Part shown: positions 41,450 through 50,562 of the stretch, one piece after another
How the letters are laid out: each line of letters opens with the position of its first letter
Position numbering within the stretch: the stretch's first letter is position 1
Assembly: GCF_900113225.1 (NCBI RefSeq)
Contig: NZ_FOZE01000001.1
Location: 1,550,001 to 1,614,000 of the forward strand
Length of the DNA stretch: 64,000 nt
Reading direction: 5' to 3'
From: Mitsuaria sp. PDC51
GTDB lineage: Bacteria; Pseudomonadota; Gammaproteobacteria; Burkholderiales; Burkholderiaceae_C
The notes under the pieces: model-generated
What the model was told of the DNA's origin: nothing
Seen by the model: the letters and a program-made list of their open reading frames with translations, nothing else
The model's database searches: none
Made by a program: the position numbers and the translations under genes

Positions 41450-42652
41450 TCAGGTGCCCGCGTTGGCCTGGTTCAGGTCGGCGCGACGGGCGCCGGTGAA
41501 GCGTTTGGCCCAGTAGGCCTCGCGCATGTCCTCGACGCGGACCGCGCCGCCGACGCGCGGCGAGTGGATGAACTTGCCCTCGCCGACATAGATGCCGACA
41601 TGCGAGAAGGTCGCGCGCATCGTGTTGAAGAACACCAGGTCGCCCGGCTTCAGGTCTTCCTTCTTGATCGGGACCAGGCTGGACAGCTTGGCCTGCTCGT
41701 CGGCGCGGCGCGGCAGCACCAGGCCCACGCTCATCTCGAAGATGTGGCGGGTGAAGCCGCTGCAATCGAAGCCGTTGCTGACCGAGTTGCCGCCGCGCTT
41801 GTACGGCACGCCCAGGAAATTCATCGCCGACAGGACCAGGTCGGAGGCCTTGTCGCGCACCTGGTTCAGCAGGCCCGGCGCGGCCGGATCGGCGCTCGGC
41901 GACAGCTGCTGCGCCTGCGCGACGATGCCGCGCTGCTGCAGGAAGCGGGCGACCGAGTCGCTGGCATTGGCGTTGGCATTGCCGACCGCGGCGCCCATCA
42001 AGGCGGTGGGTGGCAGCGCGGACGCGTTGGTGGTGGCGACGGGGGCAGGTGTTGCCGGTGCGGCGGCGACCAGCGCCGCGGTCGCGCCGGCGACGGCGGT
42101 CGTGGCGGCGGCGGTGCCTGCCGGCGTGCGCATCAGGCTCTGGCCGTAGGCGCCCATCATCGTGCCGGCCGGCGGCGCGGCTTCGGCGCGGGCATCGGCC
42201 TTGGCGTCCGGCGTCTTCGCCTCGGACCTGGCCGGCGCGGTTTTCTCCGAAGTCTTCTCTGCGGCTTTGTCTGCGGTCTTTTCCGCGACCTTCGCCTCCG
42301 GTTTGGCCGCGACGGCCTTGTCCGTGACGGCTTCCGCGGCGGTCGACGCCTTGTCGTCGTCGGCCTTGGCCTTGGAATCCTTGGCGCCGTTCTTCGACGC
42401 GACCGGCTTGGCGGCCTTCGTGTCCTTCGAGGCCTTGGCGGTCTTCGCGGTCTTCGCTTCGGGCTTCTTCTTCGCGGCCGGCTTGGCCGGCGCGGCCTTG
42501 GCTTGCGCTTTGGGCTTGTCGGTGGTGGACGACGTCGACTGTTGCGCCCAGCAACTTCCGCTCGCCAGGACGCAGATCAGCCCCAGTGCGGCCATGGCGC
42601 GCTGGAGCGAATTGCGAGAGGGGGCCGAGCGGGAGGGACGAACAGTTCTCAT
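41450..42652 (-). CDS. NlpC/P60 cell-wall endopeptidase with Lys/Ala-rich linker
   Basis: This 400-residue exported peptidoglycan hydrolase is predicted to cut D-Glu-diamino acid bonds in stem peptides. It has a signal peptide (LQRAMAALGLICVLASGSCWA), then a Lys/Ala-rich low-complexity linker (about 40-215), then the NlpC/P60 domain. The catalytic triad is visible as C297 in NGFDCSGFTRHIF, H351 in FSHVGIYVGEG and a third polar residue near H363 in KFIHSPRVGG. LGVPYKRGG and DLKPGDLVFF are standard family motifs. The basic linker could bind the negatively charged wall. It is divergent from prpE with a 227-bp shared upstream region in which I see no clear operator. Confidence 0.92.
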   Translation of the reverse strand: MRTVRPSRSAPSRNSLQRAMAALGLICVLASGSCWAQQSTSSTTDKPKAQAKAAPAKPAAKKKPEAKTAKTAKASKDTKAAKPVASKNGAKDSKAKADDDKASTAAEAVTDKAVAAKPEAKVAEKTADKAAEKTSEKTAPARSEAKTPDAKADARAEAAPPAGTMMGAYGQSLMRTPAGTAAATTAVAGATAALVAAAPATPAPVATTNASALPPTALMGAAVGNANANASDSVARFLQQRGIVAQAQQLSPSADPAAPGLLNQVRDKASDLVLSAMNFLGVPYKRGGNSVSNGFDCSGFTRHIFEMSVGLVLPRRADEQAKLSSLVPIKKEDLKPGDLVFFNTMRATFSHVGIYVGEGKFIHSPRVGGAVRVEDMREAYWAKRFTGARRADLNQANAGT

Positions 42653-42879
42653 CGTTGTTGGGCGCGGAGACTAGGCACCATCTCCGTACCGGTCAAGCGC
42701 GAATGCCCGTGGGGCGGCGCCTGGCTAGGGAAAGTCCGGGCGTGGCCACGAGACCCTTCCCAGGAAAAACCCGGATTGGACCACAGGCCCTCCGCCAAAC
42801 GTTGTGAACGAAAGTTTCAGCAAAGCTCGCGGTGCGAGGATCCGTGCGGAAGTCGCGCATTCGACATGAGGAGACCCCG

Positions 42880-44784
42880 ATGACCGACAGCTATGCGGCG
42901 ATGTACCGGCGCTCGATCGACGACCCGGACGGCTTCTGGGCCGAGCAGGCCAGGCGCATCGACTGGGAACGCCCGTTCGACCAGGTCTGCGACACCAGCC
43001 ACCCGCCCTTCGCGCGCTGGTTCGTCGGCGGGCGGACCAACCTGTGCCACAACGCGGTCGATCGCCATGCCGCCACGCGGCCGGGCGACGCGGCGCTGAT
43101 CTGGGTCTCCAGCGAGGTCGGGCAGGAGCGCGTCTACACCTTCTCCGAGCTCCAGGCCGAGGTCGAGGTGATGGCCGCGATCCTGGCCGGGCAGGGCGTG
43201 CGCGCCGGCGATCGGGTGCTGATCTACCTGCCGATGATTCCCGAGGCGGCGTTCGCGATGCTGGCCTGCGCCCGCCTCGGCGCGGTCCATTCTGTGGTGT
43301 TCGGCGGCTTCGCGAGTCATGCGCTGGCCAACCGCATCGACGACGCCGAGCCGGTGCTGATCGTCAGTGCCGACGCCGGCAGCCGCAACGGGCGCATCGT
43401 GCCCTACAAGCCGCTGCTGGACGAGGCGATCCGCCTGGCCGCGCACAAGCCGGCGAAGGTGCTGATGATCGACCGCGGCCTGAGCCCGTTCGGGCGCGTC
43501 GCGGACCGTGACCTGGATCACGCCGCGCTGCGGGAGCGCCTGTGGGGCACGCGCGTGCCCTGTGAATGGCTGCCGTCGGACGCGATCAGCTACACGCTCT
43601 ACACCAGCGGCACGACCGGGCGGCCCAAGGGCGTGCAGCGCGATGTCGGCGGCCATGCGGTCGCGCTGGCCACCAGCATGGCGCTCATCTACGACGGCCG
43701 CGCGGGCGAGACCTTCTTCTCGACCAGCGACATCGGCTGGGTCGTCGGCCACAGCTACATCGTCTACGGGCCCTTGATCGCCGGCATGGCGACGCTCATG
43801 TACGAGGGCACGCCGGTCAGCCCCGACGCGGCGGTCTGGTGGCGGCTGGTCGAGCAATACCGGGTGACGGTGATGTTCAGCGCGCCCACCGCGGTGCGGG
43901 TGCTCAAGAAACAGGACCCGGCCTGCCTGACGCGGCACGACCTGTCCTCGCTGCGGGCGCTGTTCCTGGCCGGCGAGCCGCTGGACGAGCCCACCGCGCG
44001 CTGGATCGCCGACGCCATCGGCAAGCCCGTCATCGACAACTACTGGCAGACCGAGACCGGCTGGCCGATCCTGACGCTGGCGCGCGGCGTCGAGCCGGCG
44101 GCGCCGAAGTTCGGCTCGCCGGGCGTGCCGATGCCCGGCTACCGCGTGCAGCTGCTGGACGAGCAGACCGGCGCGGTGCTGGAGGCGCCGAATCAGAAGG
44201 GCCTGCTCGCGATCGCGTATCCGCTGCCGCCGGGCTGCATGCAGACCGTCTGGCGCGACGACGAGCGCTTCGTGCGCACCTACTGGTCGAGCGTGCCCGG
44301 CCGGCAGGTCTACTCGACCTTCGACTGGGCGCTGCGCGACGAGGACGGCTACTACTTCATCCTCGGCCGCAGCGACGACGTGATCAATGTCGCGGGCCAT
44401 CGCCTCGGCACGCGCGAGATCGAGGAGTGCATCGCCGGCCATCCGGCGGTGGCCGAGGTCGCGGTGGTCGGGGTGGCCGATGCGCTCAAGGGCCAGGTCG
44501 CGATGGCCTTCGCGGTGCTGAAGGATCCGGCGCGCGCCGCGACGCCGCAGGCAGCGCTGGCCCTCGAGGGCGAGATCCTCAAGCGCGTCGACCAGCAGCT
44601 CGGCGCGGTGGCGCGGCCCTCGCGGGTGCGCTTCGTCCAGCTGCTGCCCAAGACCCGCTCGGGCAAGCTGCTGCGGCGCGCGATCCAGGCGGTGTGCGAG
44701 CAGCGCGATCCGGGCGACCTCATCACGCTGGACGATCCAGCCGCCCTGCAGCAGATCCGCGAGCTGGTCGCGGGCGCCGGCTGA
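42880..44784 (+). CDS. prpE: Propionate-CoA ligase (acetyl-CoA synthetase family)
   Basis: This 634-residue AMP-forming ligase activates propionate (or acetate) to its CoA thioester in the cytoplasm. It has the ACS N-terminal domain (YAAMYRRSIDDPDGFWAEQA), the A3 P-loop TLYTSGTTGRPKGV, GWVVGHSYIVYGPL, the A5 motif DNYWQTETGWP, the hinge GRSDDVINVAGHRLGTREIE and the acetylatable lysine in KTRSGKLLRR. The overall sequence, including FFSTSDIGWVVGHSYIVYGP, fits PrpE better than Acs. The ATG at 42880 follows GAGGAG; the frame opens 48 nt earlier. No prpBCD genes lie in the window, so it acts as a stand-alone propionate activator here. Confidence 0.9.
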   Translation: MTDSYAAMYRRSIDDPDGFWAEQARRIDWERPFDQVCDTSHPPFARWFVGGRTNLCHNAVDRHAATRPGDAALIWVSSEVGQERVYTFSELQAEVEVMAAILAGQGVRAGDRVLIYLPMIPEAAFAMLACARLGAVHSVVFGGFASHALANRIDDAEPVLIVSADAGSRNGRIVPYKPLLDEAIRLAAHKPAKVLMIDRGLSPFGRVADRDLDHAALRERLWGTRVPCEWLPSDAISYTLYTSGTTGRPKGVQRDVGGHAVALATSMALIYDGRAGETFFSTSDIGWVVGHSYIVYGPLIAGMATLMYEGTPVSPDAAVWWRLVEQYRVTVMFSAPTAVRVLKKQDPACLTRHDLSSLRALFLAGEPLDEPTARWIADAIGKPVIDNYWQTETGWPILTLARGVEPAAPKFGSPGVPMPGYRVQLLDEQTGAVLEAPNQKGLLAIAYPLPPGCMQTVWRDDERFVRTYWSSVPGRQVYSTFDWALRDEDGYYFILGRSDDVINVAGHRLGTREIEECIAGHPAVAEVAVVGVADALKGQVAMAFAVLKDPARAATPQAALALEGEILKRVDQQLGAVARPSRVRFVQLLPKTRSGKLLRRAIQAVCEQRDPGDLITLDDPAALQQIRELVAGAG

Positions 44785-44863
44785 ACCCGAGAGCGGCCGT
44801 TCGATGGCGTGCTGAGGGCGAGGGCGCCGGCGCGCCGTTCGCGCGATGCGAGCCCCGCCGCCG

Positions 44864-45712
44864 TCAGCGGCCCAGCAGGGCGCGCCAGTCCTCGCGGATG
44901 AAATGCACCACGGCGTCCTCGTGATGCGCGCCGATGATGCGGTGGGCGGCCAGCTTCACGTCGTCGCTGGCATTCGACACCGCGATCGCATGGTGCGCCG
45001 ATCGCAGCATCGTCAGGTCGTTGACCTGGTCGCCGAAGACCACCAGCTCGCGCTCATGCAGCGCGTAGCGCTGCGCCAGCGACGCGATCGCCTGGTCCTT
45101 GCTGGCGCGGCGGTCGTGCACGTTCAGCCAGGGCCAGCCCGGCATGTAGATGTCCTCGGCCAGGTGCGTCGTCACCAGGTCGCCGCAGGTGGCGAGGATC
45201 TCGGCCTGCAGCGCCTCCAGGGGCTCCGCGCGGCCGACGACGAGCAGCGTCACCAGCGGGTCCGCCAACTGGTCCTGCAGCCGGTCCACATGGCGCAGCC
45301 GCGGGTCGGCGTTGCGCTGGCGCTCGGTGACGAAGCGCTGCTGGCCCTCGTTCTGGACCTCCTGCCAGAACAGCTGGTCGCCCTTGGCGCCGTGCGTCGC
45401 GATGAAGGGCATCAGGCCGTGGCGGCGCACCAGCGCGAAGATCGCCTGGCCGAGCGCCGGCTCCATCGCGTTGACCAGCTCATGCCGGCCGGTGCGCAGG
45501 TCGCTGATGTAGGCGCCGTTGGACGAGACCACCGGCAGCGAGATCGGCAGCCCCTCGAGGATGCGGGCGATCGAGACCACGTGCCGCGCGCTGGCGACGG
45601 TGAAGGCCAGGCCTTCGGCCAGCAGCTCGGTCAGGCCGGCCCGGGTGGTGTCGGAGAGCCGGGCCTGCGGATCGAGCAGGGTGCCGTCGAGATCGGAAAC
45701 GTAGAAGCGCAT
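44864..45712 (-). CDS. Cof-type HAD-superfamily phosphatase
   Basis: This 282-residue cytoplasmic phosphatase belongs to the Cof/YbjI-like HAD group. Motif I is FYVSDLDGTLLD at the N-terminus, motif II is VVSSNGAYI, and the conserved lysine lies in RASKDQAIASLAQRY. Motif IV is VVFGDQVNDLTMLRSAHHAI, and IAVSNASDDVKLAAHRI completes the core. The large cap domain lies between. Such enzymes hydrolyse sugar phosphates or the pyrimidine cofactor intermediates; the substrate is not predictable. The ATG at 45712 removes 13 unlikely Arg-rich residues from the longest frame. It is divergent from the MFS gene, with 71 bp between starts. Confidence 0.9.
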   Translation of the reverse strand: MRFYVSDLDGTLLDPQARLSDTTRAGLTELLAEGLAFTVASARHVVSIARILEGLPISLPVVSSNGAYISDLRTGRHELVNAMEPALGQAIFALVRRHGLMPFIATHGAKGDQLFWQEVQNEGQQRFVTERQRNADPRLRHVDRLQDQLADPLVTLLVVGRAEPLEALQAEILATCGDLVTTHLAEDIYMPGWPWLNVHDRRASKDQAIASLAQRYALHERELVVFGDQVNDLTMLRSAHHAIAVSNASDDVKLAAHRIIGAHHEDAVVHFIREDWRALLGR

Positions 45713-45783
45713 GGGTCGTGGGCGGCTGGATGAGCGCCGCGATAGGCGCACATCCTACGCTGGCCCGGTTCGATACTTGCCGG

Positions 45784-47256
45784 ATGCCGCCCATGCCTCC
45801 CACCTCGACGACACCGCTGGACGCGCTCGGCCGACCGGTCCTTGACGACGCCACGCGCCGCTGGCTGCCGTGGGTCGTCGCGCTCGCGTTCTTCATGCAG
45901 ACGCTGGACACGACCATCCTCAACACCGCGTTGCCCGGCATGGCGCGCGACCTCGGCGAGGACCCGCTGCGGATGCAATCCGCCGTCGTGGCCTACCTGC
46001 TGACGGTGGCCTTGCTGATCCCCGCTTCGGGGTGGCTGGCTGACCGCTTCGGGACGAGGACGGTGTTCCTGTGGGCGATCGGGCTGTTCAGCCTGGGCTC
46101 GCTGGCCTGCGCGGTGTCGCCCAGCCTGCACGTGCTGGTCGCGGCGCGGGTGGTGCAGGGCATCGGCGGCGCGCTGCTGGTGCCGGTGGGGCGGCTGGTG
46201 GTGCTGCGGGCCTTCCCCAAAGGCGAGTTCCTCGCGGTGATGACCTTCATCAGCCTGCCGGGGCTGGTGGGGCCGCTGCTGGGTCCGACGCTGGGCGGCG
46301 TGCTGACCCAGTACGCCAGCTGGCACTGGATCTTCCTGATCAACCTGCCGGTCGGTGTGGCGGGCGCCTGGGCCTGCCAGCGCTACATGCCGCAGATCAA
46401 GGGGCCGCTGGGCCGGCGCTTCGACTGGGGCGGCTACGGGCTGTTCAGCGTGGGGCTGATGCTGTTGTCGCTGGCGCTGCAGGGCTTTGGCGAGCACGTG
46501 GTCAGCGTGGCCGTGTGCTTCGTGATGCTGGTGGCGGGCGTGGCCTGCATGATGGCCTACTGGCTGCATGCGTCGCGCGCCGACGAGCCGCTGTTCTCGC
46601 CCGCGCTCTTCGCCGTGCCGACCTTCCGCATCGGGCTGCTGGGCAATGTGTTCGCGCGGCTGGGCAGCGGCGCGACGCCTTTCCTGACGCCGCTGTTCCT
46701 GCAGGTGGGGCTGGGCTTTTCGCCCAGCGAGGCCGGCTTGTCGATGATCCCCTCGGTGCTGGGCGCGATGTTCACCAAGACGCTGGCCATCCGCCTGATC
46801 AAGCGCGCCGGCTACCGCCGCGTGCTGATCGTCAACACGCTGCTGCTGGGCGTGCTGATCGCCAGCTTCGCGCTGATCCCGCGCGGCGTGGGGCATGTCT
46901 GGCTGGCGATCCACCTGGGCCTGTTCGGCATGGTCAACAGCATGCAGTTCACCGCGATGAACACGCTGACGCTGGGTGACCTCGACGAGCGCACCGCCAG
47001 CGCGGGCAACAGCCTGCTGGCGGTGGTGATGCAGCTGTCGATGAGCCTGGGCGTGGCGACCTCCAGCGCCTTCCTGCTGCTGTTCTCGCACGGCCTGGCG
47101 CGCACCGAGGGCGCCGCCATCGTGCCGGCCTTCCACGGCACCTACCTGGCGCTGGGCGCGATGGCCGCGATGGCGGCGTTCATCTTCCACCAGCTGCGCC
47201 GCGACGAGGGCGCGGCCGAGGAGACCGTGCGGTCCAAGCTCACGCCCGAGGACTGA
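45784..47256 (+). CDS. DHA2-family (MdtD-like) major facilitator drug exporter
   Basis: This 490-residue inner-membrane antiporter has about fourteen hydrophobic segments. Diagnostic motifs are ALAFFMQTLDTTILNTALPG in helix 1 (motif D1), GWLADRFGTRTVF (motif A), LVAARVVQGIGGALLVPVGR and GPTLGGVLTQYASWHWIFLI (motif C). This pattern matches MdtD/EmrB-like multidrug exporters. The ATG at 45784 is followed by another at 45793, and either would do; the helix-1 region is unaffected. No membrane-fusion partner is adjacent, so export is probably only to the periplasm. Convergent with phoH across a terminator. Confidence 0.9.
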   Translation: MPPMPPTSTTPLDALGRPVLDDATRRWLPWVVALAFFMQTLDTTILNTALPGMARDLGEDPLRMQSAVVAYLLTVALLIPASGWLADRFGTRTVFLWAIGLFSLGSLACAVSPSLHVLVAARVVQGIGGALLVPVGRLVVLRAFPKGEFLAVMTFISLPGLVGPLLGPTLGGVLTQYASWHWIFLINLPVGVAGAWACQRYMPQIKGPLGRRFDWGGYGLFSVGLMLLSLALQGFGEHVVSVAVCFVMLVAGVACMMAYWLHASRADEPLFSPALFAVPTFRIGLLGNVFARLGSGATPFLTPLFLQVGLGFSPSEAGLSMIPSVLGAMFTKTLAIRLIKRAGYRRVLIVNTLLLGVLIASFALIPRGVGHVWLAIHLGLFGMVNSMQFTAMNTLTLGDLDERTASAGNSLLAVVMQLSMSLGVATSSAFLLLFSHGLARTEGAAIVPAFHGTYLALGAMAAMAAFIFHQLRRDEGAAEETVRSKLTPED

Positions 47257-47286
47257 TCGCGCGCCCTCCATCCCCGATTCGCGGGC

Positions 47287-47312
47287 AAGAAAAAGCCACC
47301 CTGGAGGGTGGC
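47287..47312 (-). terminator. Intrinsic terminator of phoH
   Basis: GCCACCCT (47295-47302) and AGGGTGGC (47305-47312) form an 8-bp stem around GG. On the minus strand it is followed by TTTTTC (A-run 47290-47294 on the plus strand). It lies 27 bases past the phoH stop and may also slow transcription from the convergent MFS gene. Confidence 0.85.
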
Positions 47313-47338
47313 TTCGTCGTCATGGGGCGGGGAAGGGC

Positions 47339-49063
47339 TCAGAGCACCTCGGACGCGAAGTCCGCGAGTCTGGAGCGCTCGCCACGGGCCAGCGTCACAT
47401 GGCCGCTGTGGGCCCAGCCCTTGAACTTGTCGACCGCGAAGGTCAGGCCGGAGCTGCCTTCGGTGAGGTAGGGCGTGTCGATCTGCGCCAGGTTGCCCAG
47501 GCAGACGATCTTGGTGCCCGGACCCGCGCGCGTGATCAGCGTCTTCATCTGCTTGGGCGTCAGGTTCTGGGCCTCGTCGATGATCACGTACTTGTTGAGG
47601 AAGGTACGCCCGCGCATGAAGTTCAGGCTCTTGATCTTGATCTTGCTGCGCACCAGGTCGTTGGTGGCCGCGCGACCCCACTCGCCGGCGGTGCTGTCGC
47701 CGCGCGCCAGCACTTCCAGGTTGTCGTCGAGCGCGCCCATCCACGGGCCCATCTTTTCCTCTTCCGTGCCCGGCAGGAAGCCGATGTCCTCACCGACCGG
47801 CACGGTCACGCGGGTGACGATGATCTCGCTGTAGCGGCGTTCGTCGAGCACCTGCGACAGGCCGGCGGCCAGCGTCATCAGCGTCTTGCCGGTGCCGGCC
47901 GAGCCGGTCAGCGTGACGAAGTCGCAGTCCGGATCCATCAGCAGGTTAAGCGCGAAGTTCTGCTCGCGATTGCGCGCGGTCACGCCCCACACCGAATGCT
48001 TCTGGTGGCCGTAGTCCTTCAGCGTGCGCAGCACCGCGGTCTTGCCGGTGATCTCCTGCACCTTGGCGTACAGCGGCGCGGCGCCGGGCGCCTCCAGGTA
48101 GATGAGCTGGTTCACGAGCAGCGTCGGCACCAGCGGGCCGCTGATCCGGTAGAAGGTGGTGCCGCCTTGCTGCCAGCTCTCCATCGTCTTGCCGTGGCGC
48201 TCCCAGAAGTCCGCCGGCAGCGCCTGCACGCCGGTGTAGAGGAGGTCGGAGTCCTCGAGCGTCTTGTCGTTGCGGTAGTCCTCCGCCGGCAGGCCCAGCG
48301 CGCGGGCCTTGATGCGCATGTTGATGTCCTTGGACACCAGCACCACCTCGCGGCCGGGTTGCTGCGCCTTGAGCGCCTGCACGACGCCCAGGATCTGGTT
48401 GTCCGCCTTGCCTTGCGGCAGGCCCTGGGGCAGCGGGGTGTCGAACAGCGTGGTCTGGAAGAAGAGCTTGCCGCCGGCCTCGCGGTGGCCGGTCTGGTCC
48501 AGCGGCAGGCCCTTGGACATCTCCTCGATCGAACTCGACTTCAGCGAGGCGGCCAGCGCGTCCAGGTCGCGGCTGACCTGGCGCACGTTGCGGGCGACCT
48601 CGGTCATGCCCTTCTTGTGGCCGTCCAGTTCCTCGAGCGTGATCATCGGCAGGTAGATGTCGTGCTCCTCGAAACGGAACAGCGACATCGGGTCGTGCAT
48701 CAGCACGTTGGTGTCGAGCACGAACAGCTTGGCCTCACCCGCCGGCTTGCGCGCCTTGGCGCGGCCGGTGGCGGTCTTCCTGGTGGGGGCCTTGGCCGGC
48801 GCCGGCGGCACCAGCGCCAGCGACGGCGATCCGCCGCCGCGGGCCTCGACCGGCTCGGCGCGCGAGCGCGCGGCGGCGGGCGGCAGGGCCGGGGCGGTGG
48901 CCGGCAGGGCGGTCTCGGCGATGCTCGCCGCGCTGTGGGCGGTGATGGTGGCGGACGGTTTGGCCTCGAGCGCGGGAGGGCGTTTGCTGGGCGACAGGTC
49001 GGTCGCGTAGGCGTCGGAATCTAGGCGGCTGGCGCGCTTGGTCGGAGGCTTGGGCAGTGGCAT
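47339..49063 (-). CDS. PhoH-family protein with PIN ribonuclease domain
   Basis: This 574-residue cytoplasmic protein joins a PIN-type nuclease domain to a PhoH ATPase (the YlaK/PhoH2 architecture). After a disordered basic/proline-rich leader of about 110 residues, the PIN domain shows LFVLDTNVLMHDP, ITLEELDGHKKG and VVLVSKDINMRIKA. The PhoH part has VTLTGSAGTGKTLMTLAAGL (Walker A), IIVTRVTVPVGEDIGFLPGT, KYVIIDEAQNLTPKQMKTLI (Walker B) and VCLGNLAQIDTPYLTEGSSG. Related proteins act as ATP-driven RNA-unwinding and cleaving enzymes. The ATG at 49063 was chosen because the longer frame begins with an implausible Arg/His-rich leader. Confidence 0.93.
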   Translation of the reverse strand: MPLPKPPTKRASRLDSDAYATDLSPSKRPPALEAKPSATITAHSAASIAETALPATAPALPPAAARSRAEPVEARGGGSPSLALVPPAPAKAPTRKTATGRAKARKPAGEAKLFVLDTNVLMHDPMSLFRFEEHDIYLPMITLEELDGHKKGMTEVARNVRQVSRDLDALAASLKSSSIEEMSKGLPLDQTGHREAGGKLFFQTTLFDTPLPQGLPQGKADNQILGVVQALKAQQPGREVVLVSKDINMRIKARALGLPAEDYRNDKTLEDSDLLYTGVQALPADFWERHGKTMESWQQGGTTFYRISGPLVPTLLVNQLIYLEAPGAAPLYAKVQEITGKTAVLRTLKDYGHQKHSVWGVTARNREQNFALNLLMDPDCDFVTLTGSAGTGKTLMTLAAGLSQVLDERRYSEIIVTRVTVPVGEDIGFLPGTEEEKMGPWMGALDDNLEVLARGDSTAGEWGRAATNDLVRSKIKIKSLNFMRGRTFLNKYVIIDEAQNLTPKQMKTLITRAGPGTKIVCLGNLAQIDTPYLTEGSSGLTFAVDKFKGWAHSGHVTLARGERSRLADFASEVL

Positions 49064-49202
49064 GTGCGGGGGTGGCGGGCTTGCGTGATGAGCCTGGGTC
49101 CACGCGGACCAGGGGTCATGCCCCAGGCCTGACGGGCGGTGGCGATGCCGGAGGTATCGGCGGCATCGGGGGCCTCGAACTCGCCAGCGGACCCCAGAAG
49201 AC

Positions 49203-49230
49203 AAAAAGCCGCACCGGGGGCGGTGCGGCT
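49203..49230 (-). terminator. Intrinsic terminator, probably of bcp
   Basis: AGCCGCACC (49207-49215) and GGTGCGGCT (49222-49230) form a 9-bp stem with a six-base loop, followed on the minus strand by a short T-run (A-run 49203-49207). It lies about 205 bases past the bcp stop in a 372-bp gene-free interval (49064-49435) that otherwise shows nothing I can support. Confidence 0.75.
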
Positions 49231-49435
49231 CGTCCTTGGGGATTCAATCGCTGCGATCAGGCACAGGGGCATGCGGCCGATTATGCACAACTCGCCGCGC
49301 GTGCCCATGACGGACAGATGGCGGCGTTGCTGTCAGACGGCGCCTCGCGCGAGTCAGCGCAAACCCGGGATGCGAGGCAGCGGAATCGGTGGTCCGATGC
49401 GAGATTCCGCGACCCTGGCCGGATCGCGGCGTCGA

Positions 49436-49915
49436 TCAGGCGGCTTCCTTCTTCAGCGCCTTGACGGCCTTGAGCACTTCGTCGACGTGGCCGGCGACCT
49501 TGATGCCGCGCCATTCCTCGCGCAGGATGCCCTGGGCATCGATCAGGAAGGTCGAGCGCTCGATGCCCTTGACCTTCTTGCCGTACATGATCTTGTTCTT
49601 CACCACACCGAACATGTGGCAGAGCTTTTCCTCGGTGTCGGCGATCAGTTCGAAGGGCAGTTCCAGGTTCTGCTTGAACTTGTCATGCGAGGCCATGTTG
49701 TCGCGGGACACCCCCAGCACGACGGCGCCGGCCTTCACGAAGTCCTTGTGATGGTCGCGGAACTGCATCGCTTCGGTGGTGCAGCCCGGGGTGTTGTCCT
49801 TCGGGTAGAAGTACAGCACCACGACCTTGCCCAGAAAGGCTTGGGGTGTGAACTTCACGCCTCCCGTGGCAAGAGCTTCAATGTCCGGGAGGGGTTTGTT
49901 GAGCGCTGGCGTCAT
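49436..49915 (-). CDS. bcp: Thiol peroxidase of the Bcp/PrxQ family
   Basis: This 159-residue cytoplasmic peroxiredoxin reduces peroxides. The peroxidatic Cys is C45 in YPKDNTPGCTTEAMQFRD. The resolving Cys found five residues later in E. coli Bcp is absent (A49 region), and the only other Cys is C99 in EEKLCHMFGV, so it probably works as a 1-Cys enzyme or with another thiol. VVLYFYPKD, VLGVSRDNMASHDKF and STFLIDAQGILREEWRGI are family landmarks. The ATG at 49915 is preferred over an in-frame ATG 36 nt upstream. A perfect TATAAT lies upstream. Confidence 0.93.
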   Translation of the reverse strand: MTPALNKPLPDIEALATGGVKFTPQAFLGKVVVLYFYPKDNTPGCTTEAMQFRDHHKDFVKAGAVVLGVSRDNMASHDKFKQNLELPFELIADTEEKLCHMFGVVKNKIMYGKKVKGIERSTFLIDAQGILREEWRGIKVAGHVDEVLKAVKALKKEAA

Positions 49916-49959
49916 GTGGCGTTCTTCAGAGAGATGTGCCCGGGCGGGCATAGCCAGCG

Positions 49960-49965
49960 ATTATA
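49960..49965 (-). promoter_or_regulatory. Perfect -10 element upstream of bcp
   Basis: TATAAT reads on the minus strand at 49965-49960, about 45 bases before the bcp start, giving a leader of roughly 38 bases. No good -35 hexamer is found at 16-18 bases further upstream (sequence is GA-rich), so an activator or a weak basal promoter is likely. In this G/C-rich region a perfect TATAAT is unlikely to be accidental. Confidence 0.5.
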
Positions 49966-50071
49966 CGTTGAATGGGTCGTCTCTCTCCCCGGCTGACCTG
50001 GACGAGCCAATGCGCTCCCAGAGAGAGGGAGGTCGGACGGGGAGCCGCGGGCGGTCGCGGCCGGCGGGCGC

Positions 50072-50446
50072 TCAGGGCTCGATGAGCAGCGCGGCCAACA
50101 CGGCGCGGCCTTCGCTCGCCAGCACGTTGTAGGTGCGGCAGGCGGCGCCGATGTCCATGGTCTCCATGCCGATGCGGGCGTCGATCAGCGCACGATACAG
50201 CGCCGGCCGCGCGAAGCGGATCTTCGACCCGCTGCCGAAGATCACCAGCTCGGGCTTGCGTTTGAGGATGCGCTCGAAGTGCGCTTCGGTCAGGTCCTCG
50301 AAGCGGGTGACGTCCCAGTCCTCGGGCTGCCCTTGCCAAGGGACGAGCACGCTGTGCGCCTGCTCGACACCGTTGACCCACACGTGGTGCAGGTCGTGCT
50401 TGGAGATCATGTTGCCGCCCAGCGGCTGGTCGGGTTGAAATTTCAT
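50072..50446 (-). CDS. Mth938-like domain (DUF498/NDUFAF3 family) protein
   Basis: This 124-residue protein has the Mth938 fold. It begins MKFQPDQPLGGNMISKHDLH and carries WDVTRFEDLTEAHFERIL, KPELVIFGSGSKIRF and GMETMDIGAACRTYNVLASE, the family core. The human relative NDUFAF3 helps assemble respiratory complex I, while the bacterial role is unknown. There is no signal peptide or membrane segment. It is divergent from alaA across a 116-bp gap and 156 bp upstream of bcp on the same strand. Confidence 0.9.
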   Translation of the reverse strand: MKFQPDQPLGGNMISKHDLHHVWVNGVEQAHSVLVPWQGQPEDWDVTRFEDLTEAHFERILKRKPELVIFGSGSKIRFARPALYRALIDARIGMETMDIGAACRTYNVLASEGRAVLAALLIEP

Positions 50447-50562
50447 TGAGGCTGATTCTGGCAGCGACGGAGGGTGGCGCCGCGCGGCCGTGCGATTACC
50501 CGCGATAACCCTGTGTTTAAATCGACGGTCCCGATTTTCCCCTGTGTATTCCAGGAGCCATC

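Noticed and set aside
42100-42540. Lys/Ala-rich minus-strand tract that could be a separate histone-like gene
   Set aside because: It is continuous and in frame with the signal peptide and the NlpC/P60 domain, so it is the linker of that protein.
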